Notes: a model not told the origin generated them from the sequence alone. A DNA stretch of 64,000 bases from Shewanella gelidii (GCF_014647855.1 NZ_BMPZ01000002.1:574317-638316); one strand, 5' to 3'; counted from the stretch's first letter, positions 9,185 to 19,286 are shown. A program made the numbers and translations.

Positions 9185-9877
9185 ATGTCAGATATACTGC
9201 TGCAGGTCAATCAAGTCAGTAAGACCTATCACGAGGCCAGCGTAGCGACTCAAGTGTTAAGCGATGTTGAGTTAAAAGTGTACAAAGGTGAACAACTCGC
9301 AATTATTGGTAGTTCAGGTTCAGGCAAAAGCACACTGCTACACATAATGGGGACGCTTGATCAGCCTACTTCAGGTTCAGTTTTTTTGGACGGCGAAGAT
9401 CTGTATCAAATTTCAAATCAACGCCAAGCCCAGATTAGAAACCAAGATTTAGGGTTTATCTATCAATTTCATCATCTGTTGCCAGAGTTTACTGCATTAG
9501 AAAATGTCGCGATGCCAGGGCTCATTGCTGGCCAGCCTAAAGGGGACGTCACTCATCGAGCTAAAGCGCTCTTAGAACGGGTAGGCTTAGGTCACCGAAT
9601 CGAGCATACACCGGCAGAACTTTCAGGCGGAGAGCGTCAGCGGGTCGCCATTGCGCGGGCATTGATTAACCAACCTAAGCTGGTGCTGGCTGATGAGCCC
9701 ACAGGCAATCTAGACGCCAAATCTGGGGATTCAGTTTACACCTTAATTAAAGAGCTTGCGGCGTCTTTGGGAACTTCGTTTGTGATCGTGACACACGATG
9801 CAAAATTAGCGCAACGAATGGATCGACAATTACAAATGGTCGATGGACATTTGCTATTGGCTCAGGACACAAAATGA
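9185..9877 (+). CDS. lolD: lipoprotein-releasing ABC transporter ATPase LolD
   Basis: This 230-residue ATPase powers LolCE. Walker A is GSSGSGKSTLLH (about residue 42), the signature LSGGERQRVAIARAL (about 146) and Walker B LVLADEPTGNLDAKSGD (about 169), with switch histidine in VTHD. The Q-loop region contains FIYQFHHLLPEFTALENV, typical of LolD. The ATG follows GAGAGAG with good spacing, and the stop overlaps the lolE start (ATGATGA). Confidence 0.97.
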   Translation: MSDILLQVNQVSKTYHEASVATQVLSDVELKVYKGEQLAIIGSSGSGKSTLLHIMGTLDQPTSGSVFLDGEDLYQISNQRQAQIRNQDLGFIYQFHHLLPEFTALENVAMPGLIAGQPKGDVTHRAKALLERVGLGHRIEHTPAELSGGERQRVAIARALINQPKLVLADEPTGNLDAKSGDSVYTLIKELAASLGTSFVIVTHDAKLAQRMDRQLQMVDGHLLLAQDTK

Positions 9878-11124
9878 TGAACCAATTCGTTTCCCTGTGG
9901 ATTGGCTTTCGCTTTTATGTTGCAAGGCAGTCAAATCGGTTTATTAGTTTTATTTCCTTTGCATCTACGGCAGGCATCGCGCTTGGTGTTGCAGTTTTAA
10001 TTGTCGTCTTGTCAGCTATGAATGGCTTCGAACAACAGTTGCAGCAGCGTTTATTAGGCATCGTCGCGCAGGGTGAACTAACCGGGGTTGAAGCGCCACT
10101 TGAAAACTGGCAAAAAATCGTAGCGAGCGCTCAAAAGATAAAGGGCATCGAAGCTGCGGCACCGTTTATTACGATGCAGGGGCTAGTGCAGCGTCAAGGT
10201 GGCTTTCATGGATTGACCGTTTTTGGTATTGACCCAGCGCTTGAAGCTAAAGTTTCTACCTTACCTGAATTTGTGAAACCCGACGTTTGGCAGGCGCTTG
10301 AGCAAGCGGAAAAAAATAATATTTTGTTGGGAGCCAGCTTAGCCAAAAAGTTTAATTTGCAAATCGGCGATAAGTTGTCGCTGTTCACGCCAGCGCATAA
10401 ATCAAAAGGGCTTGCAAAGCCTAAAAGCCATCAATTTGTCATCGCTGGATTTTATGATGTTGGTGGCGAAATAGAGCAAACAACAGCATATATATCATTG
10501 GCCCATGCCTCGAATTTACTTGATATGCAAGATAATGTATCGGGAGTCCGGATTAAGGTCGATAATGTGTTTGATGCGCCACGTTTGATACGAGAGCTTG
10601 GCTATAGTCAGCAACAGTATATGTATATTTCAGACTGGACTCGCACCCAAGGGCATCTCTATCAAGATATACAGTTAGTTCGAATGATCATGTACATCGT
10701 TCTCGCTTTAGTGATTGCCGTAGCTTGCTTTAATATCGTTTCGACGCTCGTCATGGCTGTGCGAGACAAAGAGTCTGAAATTGCTATTTTGATGACGATG
10801 GGAATGAAACGTGCCAGCATCATGATGATCTTTATGGTTCAAGGTGCATTTAATGGGTTACTTGGTTGTGGTTTAGGTGGACTGATCGGAACGCTTGTTG
10901 CTGCAAATTTAAGTGCAATTGCGAAGGGCATTGAGTCCATATTTGGTGTTCAGCTATTGTCAGGTGATATCTATTTTATCGATTTTTTGCCGTCACAACT
11001 TCAGTTGACCGACGTGGTAGCGGTGATTGGTCTTGCATTTGTCATGAGCCTCATCGCGACAATCTATCCTGCTTGGAAAGCAAGTCACACAGCTCCGGCT
11101 CGTGCGTTGGCAGGGGGGAGCTAA
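9874..11124 (+). CDS. lolE: lipoprotein-releasing ABC transporter permease LolE
   Basis: The 416-residue second permease of LolCDE has the same plan as LolC: an N-terminal RFYVARQSNRFISFISF and membrane helix, a large periplasmic domain, three C-terminal helices with the conserved NIVSTLVMAVRDKESEIAIL segment, and the terminal ATIYPAWKASHTAPARAL. It begins within the last codons of lolD, so the three genes form one operon. Confidence 0.95.
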   Translation: MMNQFVSLWIGFRFYVARQSNRFISFISFASTAGIALGVAVLIVVLSAMNGFEQQLQQRLLGIVAQGELTGVEAPLENWQKIVASAQKIKGIEAAAPFITMQGLVQRQGGFHGLTVFGIDPALEAKVSTLPEFVKPDVWQALEQAEKNNILLGASLAKKFNLQIGDKLSLFTPAHKSKGLAKPKSHQFVIAGFYDVGGEIEQTTAYISLAHASNLLDMQDNVSGVRIKVDNVFDAPRLIRELGYSQQQYMYISDWTRTQGHLYQDIQLVRMIMYIVLALVIAVACFNIVSTLVMAVRDKESEIAILMTMGMKRASIMMIFMVQGAFNGLLGCGLGGLIGTLVAANLSAIAKGIESIFGVQLLSGDIYFIDFLPSQLQLTDVVAVIGLAFVMSLIATIYPAWKASHTAPARALAGGS

Positions 11125-11491
11125 CATTCATACGTACTTAAATATGAGTGCGTAAATGCTCGTCATTATTCGTTGGTCATGGTGATGGGTCGTTAATCCA
11201 TGAAAAGTGGAAGTTTAGAGCCACAAATCATGATTATCAGGCTTTGTTTTCAAGTTGGCGGTTCAGGTGACCACGCAATTTGTTTTTAAAAGTAAAATAG
11301 TGCATGTAAGGCCTTATTTTGTGCTTCTTATCTCAGCATTTTTCCCTTTGTATGACCCCGCAACAACCAACCTTTGAATATGTTATTGAGGAACTGGAAA
11401 TATGTCGTTGGTTCTCTAATTTCACCATGGTTTTTTACAAGTCCTCCTGCGAACAAATACTTGCTAGTTTTATTGCCACAGCGTAAATTGA
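11125..11491. other. gene-poor gap between lolE and topB
   Basis: Together with bases up to 11584 this is a 460-base gap. The first part shows no convincing terminator or RNA. A 44-codon ORF from the ATG at 11352 (beginning MTPQQPTFEYVIEEL) and a 66-codon ORF overlapping it in another frame both lack a clear ribosome site, and I do not call either. The topB promoter and LexA site occupy the right-hand end. Confidence 0.5.
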
Positions 11492-11507
11492 CTGTCTATA
11501 CATACAG
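11473..11507 (+). promoter_or_regulatory. LexA (SOS) box overlapping a sigma-70-like promoter upstream of topB
   Basis: Positions 11492-11507 read CTGTCTATACATACAG, a CTG-N10-CAG operator very close to the enterobacterial consensus CTGTATATATATACAG, flanked by A and T as in strong sites. A plausible -35 TTGCCA (11473-11478) and -10 TATACA (11497-11502) with 18-base spacing place the box on top of the -10 element, the usual geometry for LexA repression. The next gene is topB, 77 bases downstream on the same strand. Confidence 0.7.
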
Positions 11508-11584
11508 TGCTTTCAGGGCTGTACTTATTTTCTCCACAAGCGTTTTAATTTTGGTAACAGTGAGTTGGTGTTGAGGGTGGTTAA

Positions 11585-13600
11585 ATGAAGCTTTATATCG
11601 CAGAAAAACCTAGTCTAGCGAGAGCTATTGCTGATGCATTACCTAAGCCTCAACAAAAAAAAGAGGGGTATATACAGCTTGCAAATGGTGATGCAATTTC
11701 GTGGTGTGTTGGGCATTTGTTAGAGCAAGCAGAGCCTGAAGCATACGATTCTAAATATAAAACCTGGCAGTTAGAACATTTACCTATTTTACCAGAGCAT
11801 TGGCAGCTTAAACCTAAGCCCAAAACTCGGTCACAGCTGAGTGTTTTGCGCAAACTAGTCAAACAGGCAACTCATTTAGTCAATGCTGGCGATCCTGATC
11901 GAGAAGGACAATTGCTTGTTGATGAAGTCATTGCACATCTTGGCGTAACTGGGACAAAACTTCGCACGACTCAGCGATTGTTGATCAGTGATCTGAATCA
12001 AGCCGCTGTGAAAAGGGCACTAGCGTCGATGCGGAGCAATATTGAGTTTGTCCCACTATCAACTTCCGCTCTTGCAAGAAGTCGAGCAGATTGGCTCTTT
12101 GGGTTAAACATGACTCGCGCATATACCTTGCAAGGAAGAAAAGTTGGTTATCAAGGCGTTTTGTCTGTTGGGCGGGTGCAAACGCCTGTGCTTGGCTTGG
12201 TCGTTCGGCGAGATCAAGATATTGAAGGTTTTGTGCCTAAGCCATTTTATGAAGTACTTGCACATTTAAAGACAGATTCAGATCAAATATTCTTTGCCAA
12301 ATGGCAACCCAGTGATGCTTGTCTACCCTATATGGATGAAGAGGGAAGGGTATTATCTAAAAAGCTGGCGCAGAATGTACAACGTCGAATTGAAGGCAAA
12401 CCAGCACGGGTTACAAACTTGTCTACTGTGGATAAGCTGCAAAATCCGCCATTACTTTACAGTCTAAGCAGTTTGCAAATTGATTTGGCGAAACGGTTTG
12501 CGATGAGCGCGAAAGCTGTTTTAGATGTATGTCAAAGCTTATATGAAAAACATAAGCTCATTACTTATCCACGCTCCGATAGTCGATATTTACCCAAATC
12601 TCAGCTCGCTTTAGTGAAAGATATTATTGCGGCTTTACTGCAAGGTGCGCCGATGTTAGTTGAGGGGCACGATGCTCCAAACCCAAAGCTGAAATCAAAG
12701 GTGTGGAATGATAGTAAAGTTGATGCGCATCATGCCATCGTTCCAACAGAAAAACCGGCCAATCTAGCTGCGCTATCGACTCAAGAAAAACAGGTTTATT
12801 TACAAATTGCTCGCCAATATCTAGCCCAATTCTACCCAGCTTACCAATACACCCAAACCAGTGTTGAAGTGACGATAGAAGGGGGCTTATTTACTGCCAA
12901 AGCAAACCAAGAAAAAGAGCAGGGCTGGAAACAGTTGTTTCCGAAAGTGGGTAAGAATAAGCACACGAGCCAAACGTTATCGGCGCAACCAGAAAACAGT
13001 TTAGCAAATGCCGGCTCCTCCTCAGACACACAAGAAAGCATGCAAATCACGCAACAGCTACCGCGTCTTACGCTCGAGCAAGCATTATTGTGTTGTAAAG
13101 CTCAGGTGATCGAAAAGAGCACTCAGCCCCCGAAACCATTTAATGATGCAAGTCTTCTGAGTGCAATGACGGGGATTAGCAGATATGTGACCGATCCTGA
13201 TATTCGCAAAACTCTTAAAGAGACTGATGGGCTTGGCACTGAAGCGACAAGAGCAAATATTATAGAGTTGTTATTTAAACGTGGTTTTCTTCAGCGACAT
13301 GGTAAATCAATCACCGCCACAGAGGTTGGCAAGGGGCTCATTTCTTGTCTACCAACAAGTGCGACAACGCCGGATATGACCGCATTATGGGAGCAACAGT
13401 TAGAGAAAATATGTCGGCGTGAAGTCAGTTACCAGTCATTTATGGCACCTTTATCGTTGCAGCTCGTTGAGCTTATTTCACAAGCCTGTGCTCAGCTTCC
13501 CCATGCTTTATCTGGAATCAAATCAAATGCGCCAAAACGAAAGTTTAGTAAACGTAGGCAAACCAAAGGAAAGCCTCTGAATAGGCGTAAATCGGAGTAA
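11585..13600 (+). CDS. topB: DNA topoisomerase III (type IA)
   Basis: The 671-residue enzyme decatenates DNA and resolves recombination intermediates with RecQ. The TOPRIM domain opens with KLYIAEKPSLARAIADALP and contains NAGDPDREGQLLVDE (acidic metal-binding cluster, about residue 100). The active-site tyrosine is in LITYPRSDSRYLP (about 330), and GLGTEATRANIIELL lies near 550. The C-terminus is a short strongly basic tail rather than a zinc-finger array. Length matches E. coli TopB. A LexA box upstream suggests DNA-damage control, which is not usual for topB. Confidence 0.96.
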   Translation: MKLYIAEKPSLARAIADALPKPQQKKEGYIQLANGDAISWCVGHLLEQAEPEAYDSKYKTWQLEHLPILPEHWQLKPKPKTRSQLSVLRKLVKQATHLVNAGDPDREGQLLVDEVIAHLGVTGTKLRTTQRLLISDLNQAAVKRALASMRSNIEFVPLSTSALARSRADWLFGLNMTRAYTLQGRKVGYQGVLSVGRVQTPVLGLVVRRDQDIEGFVPKPFYEVLAHLKTDSDQIFFAKWQPSDACLPYMDEEGRVLSKKLAQNVQRRIEGKPARVTNLSTVDKLQNPPLLYSLSSLQIDLAKRFAMSAKAVLDVCQSLYEKHKLITYPRSDSRYLPKSQLALVKDIIAALLQGAPMLVEGHDAPNPKLKSKVWNDSKVDAHHAIVPTEKPANLAALSTQEKQVYLQIARQYLAQFYPAYQYTQTSVEVTIEGGLFTAKANQEKEQGWKQLFPKVGKNKHTSQTLSAQPENSLANAGSSSDTQESMQITQQLPRLTLEQALLCCKAQVIEKSTQPPKPFNDASLLSAMTGISRYVTDPDIRKTLKETDGLGTEATRANIIELLFKRGFLQRHGKSITATEVGKGLISCLPTSATTPDMTALWEQQLEKICRREVSYQSFMAPLSLQLVELISQACAQLPHALSGIKSNAPKRKFSKRRQTKGKPLNRRKSE

Positions 13601-13851
13601 TTCTTTCATTATTAATGCAAATTGTGAATCCTAACTCCTATTTGGCAACATTTAGATAGATAGTTGTATTTTGATTTATGAATATGTTTTTATTGCCTTT
13701 TTACTTTTATTCCTTCCGTGACGAGTTTCTTTCTCGTTAAGAAATATCTTGAAGTTGGCCGATTTAATGGTCAAGATCAATTTCTTTTTCGGTAGGATAG
13801 TTGAGTATAGTTGTCCGCCAACTTCCAATAAGAATACTCTAGGTCCAGAAA

Positions 13852-14496
13852 ATGAAGTATCAAATTGTTCCCGTTACCCCATTTCAGCAAAATTGCAGTG
13901 TGCTTTGGTGTGAAGAGACGAATAAGGCTGCTGTGGTTGATCCCGGTGGTGATATTGATCGCATCCTTAATGTGATTAAAAAAGAAGGCTTAACTCTAGA
14001 AAAAATCCTTCTTACCCATGGTCATATCGATCATGTTGGTGCTGCAGATACTTTAGCGAAAAGCTCTGGCCTGCCAATTATTGGTCCGCATAAGGCGGAT
14101 CAGTTTTGGTTAGATAATTTATCTGGTCAAAGTAAAAACTTTGGTTTTTTACCTGTTGAGCCATTTACACCCACGCAGTACCTTGAAGCTGGTGACAAGG
14201 TCACTGTTGGCGAGCAAACATTGCAGGTCTTACATTGTCCTGGTCATACACCGGGTCACGTCGTGTTTTATAGTGATAAAGATAAACGCGTATGGGTAGG
14301 CGATGTTCTATTTAGAGGGTCGATAGGCCGTACAGATTTTCCTCAATCTAATCATCAAGATCTAATTCAATCCATTACTAAAGTCCTTTGGCCTCTTGGC
14401 AATGACGTTGAGTTCGTCCCCGGTCATGGACCAGTATCTACCTTTGGTATTGAGCGACAATCAAATCCGTTTGTTGCTGATCAATTGTTTGAGTAA
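13852..14496 (+). CDS. ycbL: YcbL-like metallo-beta-lactamase-fold hydrolase (glyoxalase II type)
   Basis: The 214-residue cytoplasmic hydrolase carries the metal-binding motif THGHIDHVGAA (about residue 56), HCPGHTPGHVVF (about 130), a bridging aspartate in WVGDVLFRGSIGRTDFP and the last metal histidine in FVPGHGP. This pattern and length match YcbL, a type II glyoxalase that hydrolyses S-lactoylglutathione in Salmonella. It stands alone, with an intrinsic terminator just downstream. Confidence 0.88.
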   Translation: MKYQIVPVTPFQQNCSVLWCEETNKAAVVDPGGDIDRILNVIKKEGLTLEKILLTHGHIDHVGAADTLAKSSGLPIIGPHKADQFWLDNLSGQSKNFGFLPVEPFTPTQYLEAGDKVTVGEQTLQVLHCPGHTPGHVVFYSDKDKRVWVGDVLFRGSIGRTDFPQSNHQDLIQSITKVLWPLGNDVEFVPGHGPVSTFGIERQSNPFVADQLFE

Positions 14497-14541
14497 TCCA
14501 TAACCTGAAATTGCTCATTACAGTCGACTAAAAAATGAATG

Positions 14542-14568
14542 CCCAAGGCTTATAGCCTTGGGTTTTTT
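14542..14568 (+). terminator. intrinsic terminator after ycbL
   Basis: An eight-base-pair stem CCCAAGGC/GCCTTGGG with a five-base loop is followed by six T residues, 46 bases after the ycbL stop. Confidence 0.9.
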
Positions 14569-14762
14569 ATTGGGAAAAATTACTTGGTGTGAGATCGAAA
14601 TAGGCTGTTTAATTTTGAATTATTGCTGCAAAAGGTACATATGTGTTCCTAGGCAACTTTTTGTCTGTGATTATTTGCGTTAGATCTCATTAATCGGTTG
14701 TGATAAAGCGTATATTTCGTCGCTTATAAATAAAACTGTAAATAAATTACATCGAGGTTTGT

Positions 14763-15302
14763 ATGAAACATCGCTGGCAAATTGCTATATCAGCAGCTAT
14801 TCTCGCAGCGGTTTGGAGTGGATTAGCGGATTATTTTCAGTTGATCACATGGGTCGGCTTCTTAGGGTGTACCACTTTCTTTGCGCAGCCTCTCGATGGA
14901 GTGAAAGGCGTTCTTCTGAGTTGGTTTACCAATCTATCCGGTGTGTTTTGGGCGTGGCTTATTCTTATCGGGGGGGCATATTTTTCAAACCCGCTGATGG
15001 GTTATGTTTGTACCGCTATCGCCACTGCAGGTATGTGTTTACAAGCTAGTTATCGACAATTGGCGTTTATTCCCGGAACGTTTGTGGGTTGTTGCACGAT
15101 GTTTGCAACGGGTGGGGATATTCAAAGTGTCTATCCTGCATTAGCGCTTGGAGCATTGCTTGGTCTATCAATGGCGATGTTTACTGATGTATTGATCCAT
15201 TTATCATCGAAGTTTTTATCGCGACATTCAAAATCTTCCTCTGATGATTTGCCTTTGATGGAGGCACATAAGCCAAGCGTTTCTGTAGAGCTTGAGCAGT
15301 GA
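14763..15302 (+). CDS. DUF1097 family inner-membrane protein
   Basis: The 179-residue product has about five or six hydrophobic segments and the features of the DUF1097 family (relatives of E. coli YcdZ and YahC): WSGLADYFQLITWVGFLGC near the N-terminus, then FFAQPLDGVKG. Glycine-rich membrane helices follow, and a hydrophilic tail of about 30 residues at the C-terminus carries acidic and serine residues. Function is not known for the family. The start is supported by GAGG five bases before the ATG. Confidence 0.75.
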   Translation: MKHRWQIAISAAILAAVWSGLADYFQLITWVGFLGCTTFFAQPLDGVKGVLLSWFTNLSGVFWAWLILIGGAYFSNPLMGYVCTAIATAGMCLQASYRQLAFIPGTFVGCCTMFATGGDIQSVYPALALGALLGLSMAMFTDVLIHLSSKFLSRHSKSSSDDLPLMEAHKPSVSVELEQ

Positions 15303-15313
15303 GCATTGATTAG

Positions 15314-15349
15314 CAATAAAAAAGCCTGCGACGAGCAGGCTTTTTTATT
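15314..15349. terminator. bidirectional intrinsic terminator between DUF1097 gene and xthA
   Basis: A near-perfect inverted repeat, AATAAAAAAGCCTGC and its complement around a GACGA loop, has T-runs on both strands. It lies between convergent genes and can serve both. Confidence 0.92.
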
Positions 15350-15362
15350 GCTTGAAGAGCAA

Positions 15363-16172
15363 CTAATTGTCGAAGCAGCTCCAAATAGGTGCATGATCTG
15401 AAGGTTTCTCAATGGCTCGGAGTTCATAATCAACATCCGACTCAGTAAGTCTAGATGCTAAACTAGCTGAAGCAAGTACCACGTCGATTCTTAGACCGCG
15501 ATTATCCACAAACCCTTTACTGCGATAATCAAACCAAGAATAGCGCTCAGTTCTTGTTGGGTGCAACTGTCTAAATGTATCGAACAGGCCCCAATCTAAC
15601 AGCCTTTTTAGCCATTCGCGCTCTTCAGGTTGGAAGCTGCACTTTCCGGTTTTTAGCCAGCGCTTAGCATTGGGCTCACCAATACCAATATCAAGATCTA
15701 CCGGTGAAATATTGATGTCACCAATAATGGCGATATCTTCATCGGGTTGATGATGTTGCTCTAAATGCAGCATCAAATCTTGATAAAATTTTCGCTTCGC
15801 TGGATATTTAGTTTCATGACTAATATTTTCTCCCTGAGGGAAATAGCCATTGAATACAGTAAGAGGACGACCATTGGGCTGATTAAATCGCCCGATAATC
15901 ATTCTCCGCTGTGCATCTTCTTCGTCAGTGAGAAAACCTTTCTGTATGGCTTCTGGTTCGACTTTTGACAGCAGGGCCACACCATAGTGTGCTTTGCCAC
16001 CGTGAAAATGCACTTTGTATCCCATTGCTTCGACATCTGCTACAGGAAAGGCTTCATCATGCACCTTGGTTTCCTGGAGGCCAATAATATCGGGGGCGTG
16101 GGCATCAATCAAAGCTTGTAATTGATGTAGTCTGGCTCTCAGTCCATTGATATTAAATGAAACTATTTTCAT
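15363..16172 (-). CDS. xthA: exodeoxyribonuclease III
   Basis: This 269-residue AP endonuclease and 3'-5' exonuclease acts in base-excision repair. Motifs present are [15 protein letters not shown] at the start, [15 protein letters not shown] (metal-binding Glu, about residue 34), NGYFPQGEN, the catalytic [22 protein letters not shown] and the C-terminal KPSDHAPIW with the active-site histidine. Length is normal. It directly follows yciI on the same strand with no spacer, so yciB-yciI-xthA probably form one transcript. Confidence 0.96.
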   Translation of the reverse strand: MKIVSFNINGLRARLHQLQALIDAHAPDIIGLQETKVHDEAFPVADVEAMGYKVHFHGGKAHYGVALLSKVEPEAIQKGFLTDEEDAQRRMIIGRFNQPNGRPLTVFNGYFPQGENISHETKYPAKRKFYQDLMLHLEQHHQPDEDIAIIGDINISPVDLDIGIGEPNAKRWLKTGKCSFQPEEREWLKRLLDWGLFDTFRQLHPTRTERYSWFDYRSKGFVDNRGLRIDVVLASASLASRLTESDVDYELRAIEKPSDHAPIWSCFDN

Positions 16173-16472
16173 TTATGGAAGCACTTTTAGGTAAGGCTTC
16201 ACAATAACATTCTCGTATACGCCGCCTTCGATATACGGATCTGCCGCTGCCCATGCTTTTGCATCTTCTAACGAATCGAAATCTGCGACAACCAAAGAAC
16301 CTGTGAATCCTGCATCCCCCGGTGTTTCACTATCCACAGCAGGGTGAGGTCCAGCAATTAATAGGCGACCTTCAGCTGCTAGTGCTTTAAGGCGGTCGAC
16401 GTGAGCAGGGCGAACAGCCATGCGTTTTTCTAAACTGTTTTCAACATCTTGAGCGGAGATCATGTACCACAT
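16173..16472 (-). CDS. yciI: YciI family protein
   Basis: The 99-residue product matches YciI in length and motifs: an N-terminal [21 protein letters not shown], which in the family carries the conserved acidic and histidine residues, [15 protein letters not shown] with its conserved histidine, and a dehydrase-like ferredoxin fold. The biochemical role in bacteria is not settled. Its ATG overlaps the yciB stop (TAATG), as yciB and yciI often pair. Confidence 0.9.
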   Translation of the reverse strand: MWYMISAQDVENSLEKRMAVRPAHVDRLKALAAEGRLLIAGPHPAVDSETPGDAGFTGSLVVADFDSLEDAKAWAAADPYIEGGVYENVIVKPYLKVLP

Positions 16473-17017
16473 TATTTGAATTCCTTACGTTGTTCTTCTG
16501 GGATGTGTTTAAAAAGGTATATTACGGTTGCAAAGGTATTAACTAGAGTTAGGCCAGTTAAACCAAAGACTTTAAAATTGACCCAAGTTGCTTGGGGCAG
16601 GCTAAATGCGACGTATACATTAAGTAGTGCACAAGCAATAAAAAACGCCACCCAATACCAAGTGACCTTTGCCCATATTGGATCCGCAACTTTGAGTTCT
16701 TGACCCAGCATGCCTTTCAAAATGGGCTTGTTAATTAAGTGACTAATTGCAAGTGCTGCGGCAAATAAGGCATAGACAACCGTTACTTTCCATTTGATAA
16801 ACGTATCATCCTGGAACATGAGTGTCAGAGAACCAAAAAATGCCACCATCGCAAAGGTTATAAGGTGCATTTTTTCCAGTTTTTTGTACAGGAGATAGGT
16901 CACAATAAGTTGCAAAGCTGTTGCAACAATCAAGGCGCCACTCGCAACGTATATATCGACATATTTGTAGACGACGAAAAAGATGACGAGTGGTAAAAAA
17001 TCTAACAGTTGTTTCAT
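16472..17017 (-). CDS. yciB: inner-membrane septation protein YciB (IspZ family)
   Basis: The 181-residue product has five hydrophobic segments and the family start [18 protein letters not shown], followed by [18 protein letters not shown] and the characteristic [10 protein letters not shown]. YciB is known in enterics and Shigella (IspZ) to influence cell-envelope synthesis and septation together with DcrB. It is the first gene of the yciB-yciI-xthA run. Confidence 0.93.
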   Translation of the reverse strand: MKQLLDFLPLVIFFVVYKYVDIYVASGALIVATALQLIVTYLLYKKLEKMHLITFAMVAFFGSLTLMFQDDTFIKWKVTVVYALFAAALAISHLINKPILKGMLGQELKVADPIWAKVTWYWVAFFIACALLNVYVAFSLPQATWVNFKVFGLTGLTLVNTFATVIYLFKHIPEEQRKEFK

Positions 17018-17196
17018 GGGGTGATTGATAGCTCAAATGAAAAAGAACGACGAGTGTAACACGCAAATTGTGCATAGAAAAAGACGAAGTCAGCACGAGT
17101 GATGCCGCCGAGTCTAGTTTCACTCGGTCGATTTCAAGTAAGGACGCGCGGGGATGCTGAAGGCAAAATTAGAAGCTGAGATTTAATGTAGTGATA

Positions 17197-19128
17197 TTAT
17201 TGTGCCTTAGCTGGTGGGTTCTCATCACAAAAAATAACCCGGTTTTTGCCATGGGTTTTGACTTGGTAAAGCGCGGTATCTGCTCGACTAAACAAAGTGT
17301 GAATATCATCATTTGGCAGGGCAATGGTTACACCAAAGCTTGCGGTTATTTTCCCTAAAGGTTCAAAGAAATGGTTTGCAACTTTTGCCCGTAAAGATTC
17401 TGCAAGGGTTAGGACGCCTTGAAGTGTCGTTTCAGGGCAAATAACCATAAACTCTTCACCACCCCAACGACCAATAAAATCTACTTTTCGACAATTATTC
17501 TTCAGTAATTTAGCGAGTTCGATCAGAACGCTGTCACCGATTTCGTGACCATACTGGTCGTTAACTCTTTTGAAGTTGTCGATGTCCAAAATGATGATGC
17601 AAAATGGGCAGCCATATCTCAAAAAACGCTCAAGTTCGCTTTGAATAACCATATCCAGTTTTCTTCGGTTCATGACTTGGGTTAAAGCATCTTCATAGGA
17701 CAGTGCTTCGAGTTTTTTTCTCAAGGTAATATTTTGGCTTACCGAGGTGTAGCTTATAACTTTTCCATCGACATTCATGTCTGGTGTGATGACATGACGT
17801 AGCCAAAAAGCTTCACCTGACTTTGTCATATTCTTAATTTCACCGGTCCAAATCTTGCCACTTGAAATGGTCGACCAAATATCTTGATAAAGGCTGTCGC
17901 TAGTATCAGGATGGCGGATTAGGTTGTGACGGCGGCCGATGAGCTCACTAGCTTTAAATTCAGTGGCTTCGGCAAGTGCACTACTAACGCTGATAATTCG
18001 ACCCTTGTCGTCAGTTGTTGAAGTGATCACGTATTTATCGACAATGTCAGCGTAACGCTTGATTTGGTGATAAGCCTGCCGCAACGCTTGTTGTAATCGA
18101 GTGGGAATAATGGCGGCAAACCAAGACAAAATGAATGATACGACGAGCACTGTAACGGCCGTTAGTCCAGCTGAAAGGAAATGATTTTTTTGATGCAATT
18201 GCACTAATTGACCCGTTGGAATGAGGAGTATTTGAACCTCGTCCTCATTTTGTAAAATTGACTGTAAATTAAAGCGGTAAATCTCTTCTTGCGCGGGTAA
18301 TTTTTGCGATAGAACGAATTCATATTGTGGAAAGTCATTGGTAAAACTTGTGCGGTTAGGCAAATATTTATTCCAAACATTGTTTGCGGTCGAACTTGCA
18401 ATGTAATTCCCGTGTTTGTCGATGATATGGATGTAAAAATTGTCAGAGTGGATCAGTTGTTCAAAGAGTTCGGTCGTGTTGATATTGGCAATAATGAAGC
18501 CACGCCTTTCTTCACCGAGAAAAACAGGGCTGGCTACGCGAAGTGTTGGGCGAATGGGTTGTTCTATCTGGCCATGCTCAATATTTAAATCAAAGTTAGA
18601 GTACCAAAATTGATTATTGGATAGGGTCATCGCGGCTTCAAAATAGTAGCGGTTTTTCTTATTTTGAAGTTGCTCTGGTTCAGTTCGATATAGTTGACCG
18701 GAGTCGAGTTTTTGCTGTAAGCGCACCACCTCATCGCCTTGGTTGTCGATGTAACGGACTTGATAAAAGTGATTGTCTGCTTGGCTTATGGCGAGCAATA
18801 GTTGCGTGAAATTATCTAAATTCTTTGGGGTTTGCTCGAGTAGATAGTTTTGCGTGAGTGGGTTGTGAATGATTGCCGTTATTAGACCTTGGTTGTGGTT
18901 GATGAAGTCATGAATAATTTGCAGTTTCAGGGTTTTCTCTAGCTCAAATTCAGTACTAATTTCGTTTTCTATTTCTGCAAAGTGAAGGGTGTAATTGATA
19001 GCAGAGGTGATCACGGCAACTAAACAACCGAAACTGAGAAACAACAGAATGAACAACCAATAAATCCTGTTTCGGCGTGGTCGATTGGTCTGGGGTGTTT
19101 TTGATGTAAGTTCGACTGAATGCTTCAA
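17197..19128 (-). CDS. membrane sensor diguanylate cyclase (dCache-like, PAS, GGDEF)
   Basis: The 643-residue product has a first membrane helix (about residues 22-45), a periplasmic domain of roughly 270 residues resembling a double-Cache sensor, and a second helix (about 315-340). A PAS domain with its C-terminal ITPDMNVDGKVISYTSVSQNIT segment follows, then a GGDEF domain. The catalytic site reads GRWGGEEF and is preceded by RKVD, an RxxD inhibitory I-site five residues upstream, so it should make cyclic di-GMP and be subject to product inhibition. No EAL domain is present. It is monocistronic by appearance, 158 bases from the DUF2062 gene upstream. Confidence 0.9.
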   Translation of the reverse strand: MKHSVELTSKTPQTNRPRRNRIYWLFILLFLSFGCLVAVITSAINYTLHFAEIENEISTEFELEKTLKLQIIHDFINHNQGLITAIIHNPLTQNYLLEQTPKNLDNFTQLLLAISQADNHFYQVRYIDNQGDEVVRLQQKLDSGQLYRTEPEQLQNKKNRYYFEAAMTLSNNQFWYSNFDLNIEHGQIEQPIRPTLRVASPVFLGEERRGFIIANINTTELFEQLIHSDNFYIHIIDKHGNYIASSTANNVWNKYLPNRTSFTNDFPQYEFVLSQKLPAQEEIYRFNLQSILQNEDEVQILLIPTGQLVQLHQKNHFLSAGLTAVTVLVVSFILSWFAAIIPTRLQQALRQAYHQIKRYADIVDKYVITSTTDDKGRIISVSSALAEATEFKASELIGRRHNLIRHPDTSDSLYQDIWSTISSGKIWTGEIKNMTKSGEAFWLRHVITPDMNVDGKVISYTSVSQNITLRKKLEALSYEDALTQVMNRRKLDMVIQSELERFLRYGCPFCIIILDIDNFKRVNDQYGHEIGDSVLIELAKLLKNNCRKVDFIGRWGGEEFMVICPETTLQGVLTLAESLRAKVANHFFEPLGKITASFGVTIALPNDDIHTLFSRADTALYQVKTHGKNRVIFCDENPPAKAQ

Positions 19129-19286
19129 ATGGTTTCCGCATGGAAAGTACCTTATTTGAATAATTCTAGTATGTTACTAATGGGGACGCTTGAAAATTAT
19201 TGGATTTAATTATTAAATTTTTTAGAGGGAATGCCCGCGAATTATTAGGGCAGGCAAGGGATTTGTCTAGCTAAAGCATAGACTGA

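Noticed and set aside
11352..11574. Small ORFs (44 and 66 codons) upstream of topB
   Set aside because: They overlap each other in different frames, lack ribosome sites, and the longer one runs through the LexA box and promoter.
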